Assembly (NCBI RefSeq): GCF_016595675.1
Contig: NZ_JAENJH010000001.1
Location: forward strand, 124,001-188,000
Length of the DNA stretch: 64,000 nucleotides
Source: Prauserella cavernicola
GTDB lineage: Bacteria; Actinomycetota; Actinomycetes; Mycobacteriales; Pseudonocardiaceae
Direction of reading: 5' to 3'
Shown here: positions 45,084-54,119 of the stretch, in pieces
Numbering within the stretch: the stretch's first letter is position 1
How the letters are laid out: each line of letters begins with the position of its first letter
Made by a program: the position numbers and the translations under genes
Notes under the pieces: generated by a model
Database searches by the model: none
The model's input: the letters and a program-made list of their open reading frames with translations, nothing else
What the model was told of the DNA's origin: nothing

Positions 45084-45712
45084 CGGCGTTTGGTCGCGAA
45101 CACGGCGGCCTCCGTGCGGCGTTCGAAGCCGAGTTTGTGCAGCAGCGACGACACGTAGTTCTTGACCGTCTTCTCGGCCAGCACGAGCTGTTCGGCGATC
45201 TGGCGGTTGGTGAGTCCTTTCGCGACCAGATCGAGCACTCTGCGTTCCTGCGGGGAGAGCGTGGCGTAGCGGGGATCGGGCTGCTGCTCGCCGCGCAGGC
45301 GGTTCAGCACCGACTCGGTCAGGTGCGCGTCGAGCAGTGAGCCGCCGCTCGCGACCGTGCGCACCGCCGACACCACCGCCGTGCCGGAGACCTGTTTGAG
45401 CAGATATCCCGACGCGCCCGCCATCACGGCGCCGAACAGCGCGTCGTCGTCGGAGAACGACGTCAGCATCAGGCACGCGGGAGGCACCTCGATCGAGGTG
45501 CGGATGTCGCGGCACACGGTCACGCCCTCGCCGTCGGGCAGCCGCACGTCGAGGATCGCCACGTCCGGCAGCACCTCCGGGATGCGGGCGAGCGCCTCGG
45601 CGGCGGTTCCCGCCTCGCCCGTGACGTGGATGTCGCCCTCGGCCTCCAGCACCGTGCGCAGTCCGGCGCGCACCACCTCGTGGTCGTCGAGCAGGAACAC
45701 CGAGATCGTCAT
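45065..45712 (-). CDS. DevR/DosR-like NarL-type response regulator, copy 2
   Basis: 215 residues. Receiver: [30 protein letters not shown] (phospho-Asp), [61 protein letters not shown]. It is clearly similar to copy 1, with the same recognition-helix wording ([10 protein letters not shown]), so both may bind the same boxes. Only one sensor is present, so a branched or cross-talking relay is possible. Confidence 0.92.
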   Translation of the reverse strand: MTISVFLLDDHEVVRAGLRTVLEAEGDIHVTGEAGTAAEALARIPEVLPDVAILDVRLPDGEGVTVCRDIRTSIEVPPACLMLTSFSDDDALFGAVMAGASGYLLKQVSGTAVVSAVRTVASGGSLLDAHLTESVLNRLRGEQQPDPRYATLSPQERRVLDLVAKGLTNRQIAEQLVLAEKTVKNYVSSLLHKLGFERRTEAAVFATKRRQPFGR

Positions 45713-45958
45713 GGCTCATTCTCCTGACCGCGCGACAGGCGCGCCGTCCGTTCCAGCTTGGTACCGGGGCCTGGCCCGGGCAACACCGTGTTCGCTCCGG
45801 TGGGCCGCACGGGCGCGCACCGCGGTGAGCGGGTGGTGGATAACTGGTGTTCTTCACGACGCCCCCAACTCGGCCGGCGCTGTCGTGCTCGAGAAGAGTC
45901 TATGCGCGTGGTGTGCCCACCCGGAACCGCGAAAACCGTTGGCAGAGCGGCATCCGCG

Positions 45959-46348
45959 TCACACCCGGCGCCCCGAGATCCGCTCCAGCGGGATGCGCAG
46001 GTACCGGTCTCCGGGGCTGGGCTGCCACGACAGCTCGGGCAGCCCGGTGGTGAGGTCCTCCTCGCGTGGCTCGCCCGCCCGGCCGACCACGGTGACGAAC
46101 CAGCCGCCGCTGAGATCGGGGGCGAACAGCTCGGCCTCGAACGCGATCACGGTGCCGCGTGCGGCCGCGTACAGCGCGCTGCCGCCGGGCACGGCGCAGA
46201 ACACCGCTCCGTCCCTGAGCACGAACCGCACCGGTTGCACGGCAGGCAACCCGTGGTGGGTGAATACCACCCGGCCCAGGTCGGCCACGGTGAGCAACGC
46301 GACGCATTCGTCGCGGTGGAGTACCTCGAGACCGAACGAGTCGAGCAT
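45959..46348 (-). CDS. Pyridoxamine-5'-phosphate-oxidase-like flavin-binding protein
   Basis: 129 residues from ATG 46348, with GGGGG upstream. LHRDECVALLTVADLGRVVFTHHGLPAVQPVRFVLRDGAVFCA and VIAFEAELF match small split-barrel PNPOx-like proteins such as Rv0080, a DosR-regulon member. A DevR-like box stands 63 bases before its start. It probably binds flavin or F420 and reduces a small ligand; not true PdxH. Confidence 0.8.
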   Translation of the reverse strand: MLDSFGLEVLHRDECVALLTVADLGRVVFTHHGLPAVQPVRFVLRDGAVFCAVPGGSALYAAARGTVIAFEAELFAPDLSGGWFVTVVGRAGEPREEDLTTGLPELSWQPSPGDRYLRIPLERISGRRV

Positions 46349-46410
46349 CACGCGCAGCCCCCGTGGTCGAAGATCCAGATCCACGGTGAGGGCAGGACGC
46401 CGTGGGCGGT

Positions 46411-46426
46411 AGGGCCGTTGGACCCG
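46411..46426 (-). promoter_or_regulatory. DevR/DosR-like box upstream of the PNPOx-like gene
   Basis: AGGGCCGTTGGACCCG matches GGG-N8-CCC exactly. Its centre is about 70 bases upstream of the ATG, a usual activator distance. Confidence 0.55.
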
Positions 46427-46440
46427 GCAGTTGCGGTGCC

Positions 46441-47730
46441 TCACCTGCCCGTGACCGAGGGCGGGAGCGCGAAGTGGACGGTCTCGGTGGTGAGCTCGCG
46501 TTCGGCGACGGTCACGGGGCCGAGCCCGCCGAGGGCGGTGAGCACGTCGTCCACGAGCTTCGGCGGCGCCGAGGCACCGGCCGTCACGCCCACGACGCCC
46601 GCACCGGCGAGCCAGGATGGCTCGACGTCGCCCGCGTCGTCGATCAGGTGCGCCCGCGTGCCGTGCCGCTGTGCCAGCTCGACGAGCCGGGCCGAGTTGG
46701 ACGAGTTCGCCGAGCCCACCACGAGCACCAGATCGGACTCGCGGGCGATGGCGGCGAGCGCGCGCTGACGGTTGGTGGTGGCGTAACAGATGTCGTCGGA
46801 GACGGGGCCTCGCAGCGCGGGGAAGCGGGCCCGCAGCGCGTCGACGACCTCGGCGGTCTCGTCCACCGCGAGCGTGGTCTGCGTCAGGTACGACACGCGC
46901 TGCGGGTCGGGCACCTCGAGCCGGGTGGCCTCCTCGGCGTTCTGCACGAGCACGGTGCGCGACGGTGCCTCGCCGAGCGTGCCCTCCACCTCCTCGTGCC
47001 CGTCGTGCCCGACGAGCACCACCGTGTCGCCGCGCGCTGCGAAGCGCCGGGCCTCCGCGTGCACCTTCGTCACGAGCGGGCACGTCGCGTCGATGACGTC
47101 GAGGCGCCTGCGCGCGGCCTCGGCGCGCACCGCGGGGGACACGCCGTGCGCGGAGAACACCACCGTCGCCCCGTCCGGCACGCCGTCGAGCTCGTCCACG
47201 AACACCGCGCCGCGCCGCTCCAGGCCGTGCACGACATGACGGTTGTGGACGATCTGCTTGCGCACGTACACCGGTGCTCCCCGGTCGGCGAGCACACGCT
47301 CCACGATCTCGATCGCCCGTTCCACCCCGGCGCAGAACGAGCGGGGCGCGGCGAGCAGAACGGTGCGAGGGCCCGCGGCCGCCAGGCACGCCGCCATCGC
47401 CGCGCCCGCCGCCGACACCACCTCGGCGGGCACCCCGTTCTCACGGGTGGCTGCCAGGCCGAGCCCCGCGTGCCGCCCGTCCCGCGCGGGCAGAAGGGCG
47501 CACAGGATCAGCTCGTGGTCGCGGTGGCGGGACGTGTGGTCCAGCCACATCCGGTCGCGCACCGCCGGCACGCCGCGCCTGCGCAGCTCACCGGCCAGCA
47601 GCACAGAGGCGGGGCACGGCACCGGTGGACCTCCGGGGGTGAGCAGCTCGTCGGCCACGAGCACCTCGTCGGCGCCCGGCCCGCCGGGCCGGTTCGCCGC
47701 CATGATGCTCTGCGCTGCGGTGAAGGGCAT
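46441..47730 (-). CDS. ispH: 4-hydroxy-3-methylbut-2-enyl diphosphate reductase IspH with long N-terminal extension
   Basis: 429 residues. The catalytic Fe-S cysteines are in [16 protein letters not shown] (Cys about 133), [11 protein letters not shown] and [11 protein letters not shown]; also FSAHGVSP and GSANSSNS of the substrate site. Standard IspH proteins are about 315 residues with the first Cys at position 12, so about 120 residues are added at the N-terminus ([31 protein letters not shown] and on). It catalyses the last step of the MEP pathway, giving IPP and DMAPP. It follows the polyprenyl diphosphate synthase by 48 bases in the encapsulin operon. Confidence 0.92.
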   Translation of the reverse strand: MPFTAAQSIMAANRPGGPGADEVLVADELLTPGGPPVPCPASVLLAGELRRRGVPAVRDRMWLDHTSRHRDHELILCALLPARDGRHAGLGLAATRENGVPAEVVSAAGAAMAACLAAAGPRTVLLAAPRSFCAGVERAIEIVERVLADRGAPVYVRKQIVHNRHVVHGLERRGAVFVDELDGVPDGATVVFSAHGVSPAVRAEAARRRLDVIDATCPLVTKVHAEARRFAARGDTVVLVGHDGHEEVEGTLGEAPSRTVLVQNAEEATRLEVPDPQRVSYLTQTTLAVDETAEVVDALRARFPALRGPVSDDICYATTNRQRALAAIARESDLVLVVGSANSSNSARLVELAQRHGTRAHLIDDAGDVEPSWLAGAGVVGVTAGASAPPKLVDDVLTALGGLGPVTVAERELTTETVHFALPPSVTGR

Positions 47731-47778
47731 CGGTTCGCGCTCCTCGGTGTCGTCGGCGCTGTCGTTCGCGGTGCGGTG

Positions 47779-48810
47779 TCAGTGGTCGCGCTGGGTGACG
47801 AGCCGGGCGAGCGCGCCCAGCTCGGCCGTGGCTCTCGGCACGACCCCGGCGGTGGTGAGGTCGCGCCACGCCTGGTCCAGCAGCGCGTCGGCCCGCGCCT
47901 GGCACCAGCCGCGCCCGCCGGCGGCGGCGATCAGCTCCGCCGCCCGCACCAGGTCGTCGCCCTCGATCGGGTCGGAGCCGGCGTAGAGCCGCGCCAGCTC
48001 GCCGCCCGCCGCCGTGCCGGAGGTCAGCGCGGCCACCACGGGCAGGGACTTCTTGCGGTTGCGCAGGTCCGAGTACGCGGGCTTGCCGGTGACGGCCTCC
48101 GTGCCCCAGATGCCCAGCAGGTCGTCGACGATCTGGAACGCCAGGCCCAGCCGCTGCCCGAAGCGGCCCACCAGCGACACCTGCTCGGCCGGGGCGCCGC
48201 CCGCGAGCGCACCGAGCGCGCAGGCGCAGCCCAGTAACGCGCCCGTCTTCTGCTCGGCCATGCGCGCGCACTCCGGCAGTGTGACGTCGGTGCGGTCCTC
48301 GAAGTCGAGGTCGGCGTGCTGGCCGGCCATCAGGTCCTGCACGGCCGCCCCCAGCGTCCGCGCGGCTTCGCTGCCCGCACCACCCGCGACCAGCACCTCG
48401 TAGGCCAGCGCCAGCAGTGAGTTTCCGGCCAGGACCGCCGGGCTGGCCCCGAAGACGCTCCACGCGGTGGCCCGGTGCCTGCGCGTGACGTCGCCGTCCA
48501 TCACGTCGTCGTGCAGCAGCGAGAAGTTGTGCACCAGCTCCACGGCGACCGCAGAGGGCAGCGCGCGGCCCGCCCTGCCGCCGACGGCCTCGGCCGCCAG
48601 CAGCACCAGCGCGGGCCGCAGCGCCTTGCCAGCCGGTGCGGACGCCTCGGTGCCGTGCTCGTCCCACCAGCCGAGGTGGTAGCCGCCGAGATGCCGCATC
48701 GGGGGCGGCAGCGTGTTCACCGCGTCCCGCAATTCGGGGTCCACAGTGGACCTAGTGTCGGTCAGGATCTCCGTGGTGGTGCGGATGTGCACCGCCGTCG
48801 GGGTGGCCAT
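47779..48810 (-). CDS. Polyprenyl (geranylgeranyl-type) diphosphate synthase, probable encapsulin cargo
   Basis: 343 residues. Trans-isoprenyl synthase motifs are GKALRP (61-66), LLHDDVMDGD (first Asp-rich motif, about 99-107) and FQIVDDLLGIWG (second). Cytosolic; condenses IPP with allylic diphosphates. The gene starts three bases after the stop of a family-2B encapsulin gene, and polyprenyl synthases are a recognised cargo class of such shells. Only about 15-25 residues exceed the usual N-terminus, so no long disordered loading domain is visible. The product chain length is not certain; the residues before the first motif would decide. Confidence 0.9.
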   Translation of the reverse strand: MATPTAVHIRTTTEILTDTRSTVDPELRDAVNTLPPPMRHLGGYHLGWWDEHGTEASAPAGKALRPALVLLAAEAVGGRAGRALPSAVAVELVHNFSLLHDDVMDGDVTRRHRATAWSVFGASPAVLAGNSLLALAYEVLVAGGAGSEAARTLGAAVQDLMAGQHADLDFEDRTDVTLPECARMAEQKTGALLGCACALGALAGGAPAEQVSLVGRFGQRLGLAFQIVDDLLGIWGTEAVTGKPAYSDLRNRKKSLPVVAALTSGTAAGGELARLYAGSDPIEGDDLVRAAELIAAAGGRGWCQARADALLDQAWRDLTTAGVVPRATAELGALARLVTQRDH

Positions 48811-48813
48811 GGC

Positions 48814-50199
48814 TCACCGTCCGATCTCGACGTGCTCGAGCACGCCCAGCGCGTCGGGGACCAGTACGGCGGCGGAGTAGTAGGCGCTGACGAGGTAGGA
48901 CAGGATCGCCCTGTCGTCGATGCCGGTGAAGCGCACCGACAGCCCCGGCCGGTACTCGTCCGGGATTCCGGTCTGCCGCAGCCCGATCACGCCCTGGTCG
49001 TCGGCGCCGGTGCGCATCGCGATGATCGAGCTGGTGCCGGTGCGCGAGACGGGGATCTTGTCGCACGGAAGGAGCGGGACGCCGCGCCACGCGGCGACGG
49101 CCGTGCCCTCGATCGCCGCCGGTTCCGGGTAGACGCCGCGCCGGGTGCACTCCCGCCCGAACGCGGCGATCGCGCGCGGGTGGGCGAGCAGGTAGCGGGT
49201 CTTGCGGCGCCTGCTGATCAGCTCGTCCAGGTCGTCCGGCGTGGGCGGGCCGGTGCGGGTGTGAATGCGCTGGCGCAGGTCGGCGTTGTGCAGCAGGCCG
49301 AAGTCCGGGTTGGTGACCAGGTCGGCCTCCTGGCGCTCGCGCAGTGCCTCGATGGTGAGCCGCAGCTGCTGGTCGAGCTGGTTCATCGGCTGGTTGTAGA
49401 GGTCGGTGACGCGGCTGTGGACGCGCAGCACGGTCTGGGCCACGGCGAGCTCGTACTCGCGCGGGACGGTCTCGTAGTCGGCGAACGTACCCGGCAGCGC
49501 GATCTCGCCCTCGTGCCCGGAAGCCAGCTCGATCGAGGCCTCGCCCTGCTTGTTGTGCGCGGGCGGCTCCTGCTCGCGCACCGTGTCGAGGTGGGCCCGC
49601 AGCGCCGGAGCCGCGTCGGCGACCTCGGCCACCGCCTGTCGCGACAGCGCCAGCACGGTGCACGGCGTGACGGCCTTGACGGTGACGTCCCAGACGGCCG
49701 CCGGATCCGCGAGCGAGCGCTCGCCGACGACCTGGCCGTCGGCGAGCACGTCGAGCACGGTCTCGCCGCCGTACTCGCCGGTGCCGATGGTGCTGACCTT
49801 GCCGTGCGCGAGCACCAGCACCTCGCCGGTCTCGCGACCGGCCTCGGCGAGCACGTCGCCCCGCTGGTACTCGCGCTGGTCGAACCGGTTCGCGAGCGCG
49901 GCGAGCACCGCCTCGTCGGCGACCCCGCGCAGGGCGGGCAGCTCACGCAGCTCGGCCGCGATCACCGAGACCTCGGAGCCGGTGTTGACACACGTGAGCA
50001 GGCCGTCGCCGAGGGTGTAGGTGAGCCGCCGGTTGACCCGGTAGGCGCCGCCGGTGGCCTCCTCCCACGGCAGCACGCGCAGCAGCCAGCGCGGCGAGAT
50101 GCCCTGCATCTGCGGCACGGACTTGGTGGTGGTGGCCAGGTTGCGCGCCGCGCGTGGCGCGAGGCTCTGGCGCGGGGCGGCCTCGTCGGTGATGGTCAC
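48814..50199 (-). CDS. Family 2B encapsulin shell protein with inserted cyclic-nucleotide-binding-like domain (shell A)
   Basis: 461 residues from GTG 50199, preceded by GAGGAGGAGC. The N-terminal arm ([41 protein letters not shown]) and C-terminal HK97-like part ([84 protein letters not shown]) are family-2 encapsulin signatures. Between them (about 58-190) is a cNMP-binding-like fold. The Gly-Glu of a phosphate cassette remains (VVGERSL) but the usual Arg is not seen. It assembles icosahedral protein compartments, here with the paralogue upstream. Confidence 0.9.
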   Translation of the reverse strand: MTITDEAAPRQSLAPRAARNLATTTKSVPQMQGISPRWLLRVLPWEEATGGAYRVNRRLTYTLGDGLLTCVNTGSEVSVIAAELRELPALRGVADEAVLAALANRFDQREYQRGDVLAEAGRETGEVLVLAHGKVSTIGTGEYGGETVLDVLADGQVVGERSLADPAAVWDVTVKAVTPCTVLALSRQAVAEVADAAPALRAHLDTVREQEPPAHNKQGEASIELASGHEGEIALPGTFADYETVPREYELAVAQTVLRVHSRVTDLYNQPMNQLDQQLRLTIEALRERQEADLVTNPDFGLLHNADLRQRIHTRTGPPTPDDLDELISRRRKTRYLLAHPRAIAAFGRECTRRGVYPEPAAIEGTAVAAWRGVPLLPCDKIPVSRTGTSSIIAMRTGADDQGVIGLRQTGIPDEYRPGLSVRFTGIDDRAILSYLVSAYYSAAVLVPDALGVLEHVEIGR

Positions 50200-50236
50200 C
50201 GGAGCTCCTCCTCGGGGTCGGTGGTGTGGCGGCTGG

Positions 50237-51646
50237 TCAGCTCTCCCGGCCGAACTCTGCGCCTTCGAGCACGCCGAGCGCGTCCGGCACGAGCACTGCG
50301 GCCGAGTAGTAGGCCGTGACGAGGTAGGACGTGACGGCCCGGTCGTCGACGCCCATGAAGCGCACGGACAAGCCGGGCCGGTACTCGTCGGGCAGCCCGG
50401 TCTGGTGCAGGCCGACCACTCCCTGGTTCTCCTCGCCGGCACGCACCAGCAGGATCGAGCTGGTGCGGGTGCGGCTCACCGGGATCTTGTTGCACGGGAA
50501 GATCGGCACGCCCCGCCACGCGGGCACGCTGTTGCCTGAGACGTCCACACTGGACGGATAGAGCCCCCGGCGGCTGCACTCCCTGCCGAACGCGGCGATC
50601 GCGCGCGGGTGGGCCAGGAAGAACGTGGGTTCCTTCCACACCAGGGCGAGCAGGTCGTCGAGGTCGTCGGGCGTCGGCGGTCCCGAGCGGGTCGGCCTGC
50701 GCATCGCGGGGTCGGCGTTGTGCAGCAGTCCGAAGCCGCGGTTGTTGACGACCTCGTTCTCCTGGCGCTCGCGCAGTGCCTCGATGGTGAGCCGCAGCTG
50801 CTGGTCGAGCTGGTTCATCGGCTGGTTGTAGAGGTCGGTGACGCGGGTGTGCACGCGCAGCACCGTCTGGGCGACACTCAGCTCGTACTCGCGCGGACGG
50901 AGCTCGTAGTCCACGAAGGTGCCCGCGAGGGCCACCTCGCCCTCGTGCCCCGAGGTCACCTCCACCGACGCCTCGCCGTGCTCGTTGGCCGCCGCGACGA
51001 CGCCGTCCCGCACGCTCTCGACGTGGCCGCGCAGCTCGGGGGAGCGCTCCAGCAGCTCCTCGAACGCGGCCCGTGGCAGTGCCAGCGCCGTGCATGCCGT
51101 CACCGCCTTGGCCGTGAACTCCCACAGCGCGTCCGGCTCGGTCAGGCACTCCTCGCCGAAGTACTCGCCGCCGGCGAGCACGTCGAGCACCACATGGTCG
51201 CCGTACTCGCCAGGTCCGATCCGGTTCACCTTGCCGTGCGCGATCAGCACCACCTCGTCGGCGCTCGCGCCGAACTCGGCGATCACGTCGCCGGCCGCGT
51301 ACTCGCGCTGCTCGAACCTGTCCGCCAGCGCGTCCAGCACGGCGCTGTCGGGACACTCCCGGAGCACGGCGAACTCCCGCAGCTCCGGAGTGACCACGCG
51401 CAGATCGCCCGCCGTGCCCGTGAAGGTCACGCGCCGGTTGCCGACCACGCACGTGAGCCGCCGGTTGACGCGGTACACCCCACCCGCGGCCTGCACCCAG
51501 GGCAGCAGGCGCAGCAGCCAGCGCGAGGAGATGCTCTGCATCTGCGGCTCGGTCTTGGTCGTGGTCGCCAGGTTGCGTGCCGCGGCCGTGCCGAGGCTGA
51601 GCTGGGCGTCCTGCTCGGCCCCGGGGCCGGGTTCTGTCACCGTCAC
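50237..51646 (-). CDS. Family 2B encapsulin shell protein with inserted cyclic-nucleotide-binding-like domain (shell B)
   Basis: 469 residues from GTG 51646. Same layout as the downstream copy: N-arm [34 protein letters not shown], cNMP-like insert with GEYFGEECL, and HK97 segments [27 protein letters not shown] and [23 protein letters not shown]. The two shells are similar throughout but differ in the insert, suggesting a mixed shell. It heads the operon (37 bases to shell A). Two-component family-2B shells have been reported from Streptomyces; cargo here is inferred to be the isoprenoid enzymes. Confidence 0.9.
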   Translation of the reverse strand: MTVTEPGPGAEQDAQLSLGTAAARNLATTTKTEPQMQSISSRWLLRLLPWVQAAGGVYRVNRRLTCVVGNRRVTFTGTAGDLRVVTPELREFAVLRECPDSAVLDALADRFEQREYAAGDVIAEFGASADEVVLIAHGKVNRIGPGEYGDHVVLDVLAGGEYFGEECLTEPDALWEFTAKAVTACTALALPRAAFEELLERSPELRGHVESVRDGVVAAANEHGEASVEVTSGHEGEVALAGTFVDYELRPREYELSVAQTVLRVHTRVTDLYNQPMNQLDQQLRLTIEALRERQENEVVNNRGFGLLHNADPAMRRPTRSGPPTPDDLDDLLALVWKEPTFFLAHPRAIAAFGRECSRRGLYPSSVDVSGNSVPAWRGVPIFPCNKIPVSRTRTSSILLVRAGEENQGVVGLHQTGLPDEYRPGLSVRFMGVDDRAVTSYLVTAYYSAAVLVPDALGVLEGAEFGRES

Positions 51647-52175
51647 AATTCACACCACCATTTCTGTGCGCAGTGAGGAAGGTTTCGTAATTGGGATTTC
51701 GCAACCGGCGTGAATGTCGAATCGAATGCCGATGGAAAAGACACTATCAGCGGGCGTCGCGGACCGTACAGTCGCCCGAAGGTGCAGTTACGAAACGCCC
51801 CGGATGAATCAACGGAAAAGATCGAAAATGCTCCCTCCGTTCGAGGGCTTGCGGTGCTGTGCTGAGTAGAGCCGCACCCCGGGTGGCGGCGTGTCGTCGC
51901 GCCGGATGCCAGATGGCTGGGCCGAGCGGGCGAGTTCCGATCGACGATCGGTGAGCGCGCTGGGCCGGGCGGGTCGCGCTCGGGGGTCTGTCAGGGCTTG
52001 TCACGCCGGGTGAGTGCACGTGCGGCACTGCGCTGTTCGGGTCCTCCCGTGCCCGGCTCGTCGCCGATTCGGCGGCTGTCGACTATTACCTACCGAGTTA
52101 TTCCGGTTCGTTCTTGTGCTCCCGGGGTCCGGTAATTAGCCTTCGGATATCGCTTTCCGTTGAGGAAGGAAATCC
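51647..52175. promoter_or_regulatory. Divergent regulatory region of the encapsulin operon and DUF4239 gene
   Basis: A gene-free stretch of 529 bases, AT-richer than its surroundings in 51650-51850. Three copies of TTTCG(T/C)AA occur: 51683-51690, 51697-51704 and, inverted, 51789-51796. The outer pair forms a 9-base inverted repeat (GTTTCGTAA/TTACGAAAC) about 100 bases apart. These are candidate regulator sites. No GGG-N8-CCC box was found here. Confidence 0.5.
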
Positions 52176-52946
52176 GTGTTCAATGTGTACATCGCCGGTT
52201 TGCTGTGGGTCGCCGGTGCCGTCGCGCTCGGCGCGGGAATCGCATTTCTGGTGCGCCGGATCGGGCTGGACGAGGGCCGTCCCGACAACAACGAGGCGGC
52301 CGGGCAGGTGTTCACCATCGTCGGCGGGCTGCAGGCGGTGCTGGTGTCGTTCGTGCTGATCTCGCTGTTCGACGGCGTCACGCAGGCCGGTGAGGGCGCG
52401 AGCACGGAGTCGCACTCCCTGGTCGCGATGGCGTGGGCGGCGGACGCGCTGCCCGAGCCCGCGCGCTCCGAGGTGCTCGGGCTGGCCAGGGACTACACGG
52501 ACACCGTGATCGAGCGGGAATGGCCGCAGTTGCAACGCGAACAGGAGGTGGACGGTCCCGGATGGACACAGCTCGACGAACTGCGGGCCGCGATCGCGGG
52601 AGCGCGCATCGACACCGGCGACGAATGGGAGGCGGGACGCAAGGCCGAGGCACAGACCCAGCTGGTGGCCGTGTACGAGGAGCGCGAGGCCAGGGTGGCC
52701 GAGTCCACCGACCGTGGGCTCGGGCCCGTGGTGTGGTTCGTACTCGGGCTCGGCAGCTTCATCACGGTGGTGCTGTCCAACCTCTTCGGCGGCACGAAGC
52801 TGATGACGCACATGATCCTCGTGACCACACTCGCGGGCATGATCATGCTGCTGCTGTTCGCGATCTACCAGCTGCAGAACCCGTTCGGCGAGGACGCGAA
52901 GCTGGGGCCGGAGGCGTTCGAGCTGGCCCGCGAGCGGCTGGGCTGA
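52176..52946 (+). CDS. DUF4239 (bestrophin-like) membrane protein
   Basis: 256 residues, GTG 52176 with GAGGAAGG upstream. Membrane segments at both ends (LLWVAGAVALGAGIAFLV, VFTIVGGLQAVLVSFVLI; VVWFVLGLGSFITVVLSNL, LVTTLAGMIMLLLFAIY) enclose a long charged cytosolic helical region. It is the DUF4239 layout; function unknown. It is divergent from the encapsulin operon. Confidence 0.8.
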   Translation: MFNVYIAGLLWVAGAVALGAGIAFLVRRIGLDEGRPDNNEAAGQVFTIVGGLQAVLVSFVLISLFDGVTQAGEGASTESHSLVAMAWAADALPEPARSEVLGLARDYTDTVIEREWPQLQREQEVDGPGWTQLDELRAAIAGARIDTGDEWEAGRKAEAQTQLVAVYEEREARVAESTDRGLGPVVWFVLGLGSFITVVLSNLFGGTKLMTHMILVTTLAGMIMLLLFAIYQLQNPFGEDAKLGPEAFELARERLG

Positions 52947-52950
52947 CGGC

Positions 52951-54105
52951 GTGTCGAGCCGCTTGCCGCTCGGGCTCGCGGTGCTGGTCCTGCTGGGCGG
53001 GAGTGCGCCGCCGCTCGCGGGAGCCGGGCCCGATCCGGAGCCGTGGTGCCCGAGCCTGCGCGTGGAGAACCGGTGGACTGGCGGGCCCTCGCGGCTGAGC
53101 CGGGTCGACCTGCCCGGTGGTGAGGTGACGCCCCTTCGCGTGCTCGAGTACTCCGTCAACGCGATCGGCTACGCACGCGAGCAGGAGCTGGTCTACGGCG
53201 TGGCGGGGCGGCACGTGGTGGTGTTCGACCGGGTCGGCAGGCTCACCGTCGCCGGGCGGGCTCCGGTGGAGCAGTGGGGTGGCCTCGTCGCGCCCAGGGC
53301 CGCAACGGTCGTCGGAAACCGTTGGTACGTAGCAAAGAACCACACTCTGTACACAGTGGACGTCGATCGGGGTAGTCCGGGATTCCTGCGCGTGACCGGC
53401 GAGGTGCGGCTGTCCTCCCGAGCGGCGGGCGAGCTGGACGATCTCGACGCCGACCCGCGCACGGGACTGCTCTACGGCGTCGGACCCGGCTATCCGCGCA
53501 GTGTGGTGGTGCGCGTCGATCCCCGCACCGGAGCCACTGCGGTGGTGGACACGCCCGCACTGCCGCCGGGCACGTCGTGGGGTGCGGTCTCGTTCGGTCC
53601 CGACGGCGCGCTGTACGCACTGGCCAGCCTGGCGGGCGGGCGCGCCAGGCTCTACCGGATCCCGCTCACCGACGCCGGTCCGGTCGCCGAGGTGTCGTCG
53701 GGTCCTGCCCTGCGCGCCTCCGACGCCACGGGCTGTCTCCTGATCCCGGAGCCGGCCCCACCGCCTTCACCGCCCCCGCCGACCACTCCGCCGTCTCCGA
53801 CCCCGACTCCGACTCGGACTCCGACGCCAGGCCCGAGCCGCACGCCGACACCCACCCCGACTCCCACGATGAGTCCGGCGCCGTCGGTGTCGCGGCCGCC
53901 GCCCGCGACACCACCCGAGACCCCGGAGCCGCCGCCCCCGGCTCCGGCGCCGCCTCCGGCGGGGGCCGCACCTCCTCCGCCCCCGCCGGAGGACACGGCG
54001 ACCGACCTGCTCACGCCGACAGAGGAGAAACGCCGGTGGGCACTGACGATGCTGCTCATCGCGTTCGGTGCGGGAGCCGCCGCGCGCGGGCTGCGCCGCC
54101 GCTGA
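52951..54105 (+). CDS. Secreted, surface-anchored protein with propeller-like domain and proline-rich stalk
   Basis: 384 residues from GTG 52951, four bases after the previous gene. A signal peptide (LGLAVLVLLGGSAPPLAGA) precedes a domain with repeated VYGV-x(8)-VVVF, LYTVDVD, LLYGVGPGY, ALYALASL blades (about residues 35-265). A Pro/Thr/Ser stalk (265-355) follows, then a C-terminal membrane segment WALTMLLIAFGAGAAARGL with an Arg tail. No LPXTG motif was seen. Function unknown. Confidence 0.75.
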   Translation: MSSRLPLGLAVLVLLGGSAPPLAGAGPDPEPWCPSLRVENRWTGGPSRLSRVDLPGGEVTPLRVLEYSVNAIGYAREQELVYGVAGRHVVVFDRVGRLTVAGRAPVEQWGGLVAPRAATVVGNRWYVAKNHTLYTVDVDRGSPGFLRVTGEVRLSSRAAGELDDLDADPRTGLLYGVGPGYPRSVVVRVDPRTGATAVVDTPALPPGTSWGAVSFGPDGALYALASLAGGRARLYRIPLTDAGPVAEVSSGPALRASDATGCLLIPEPAPPPSPPPPTTPPSPTPTPTRTPTPGPSRTPTPTPTPTMSPAPSVSRPPPATPPETPEPPPPAPAPPPAGAAPPPPPPEDTATDLLTPTEEKRRWALTMLLIAFGAGAAARGLRRR

Positions 54106-54119
54106 GCGCCGCGGCTCAG
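54102..54119. terminator. Short bidirectional hairpin at a convergent gene junction
   Basis: CTGAGC and GCTCAG surround a six-base GC loop over the stop of the surface protein and the end of the convergent MarR gene. Weak, since the stem is six pairs. Confidence 0.35.
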
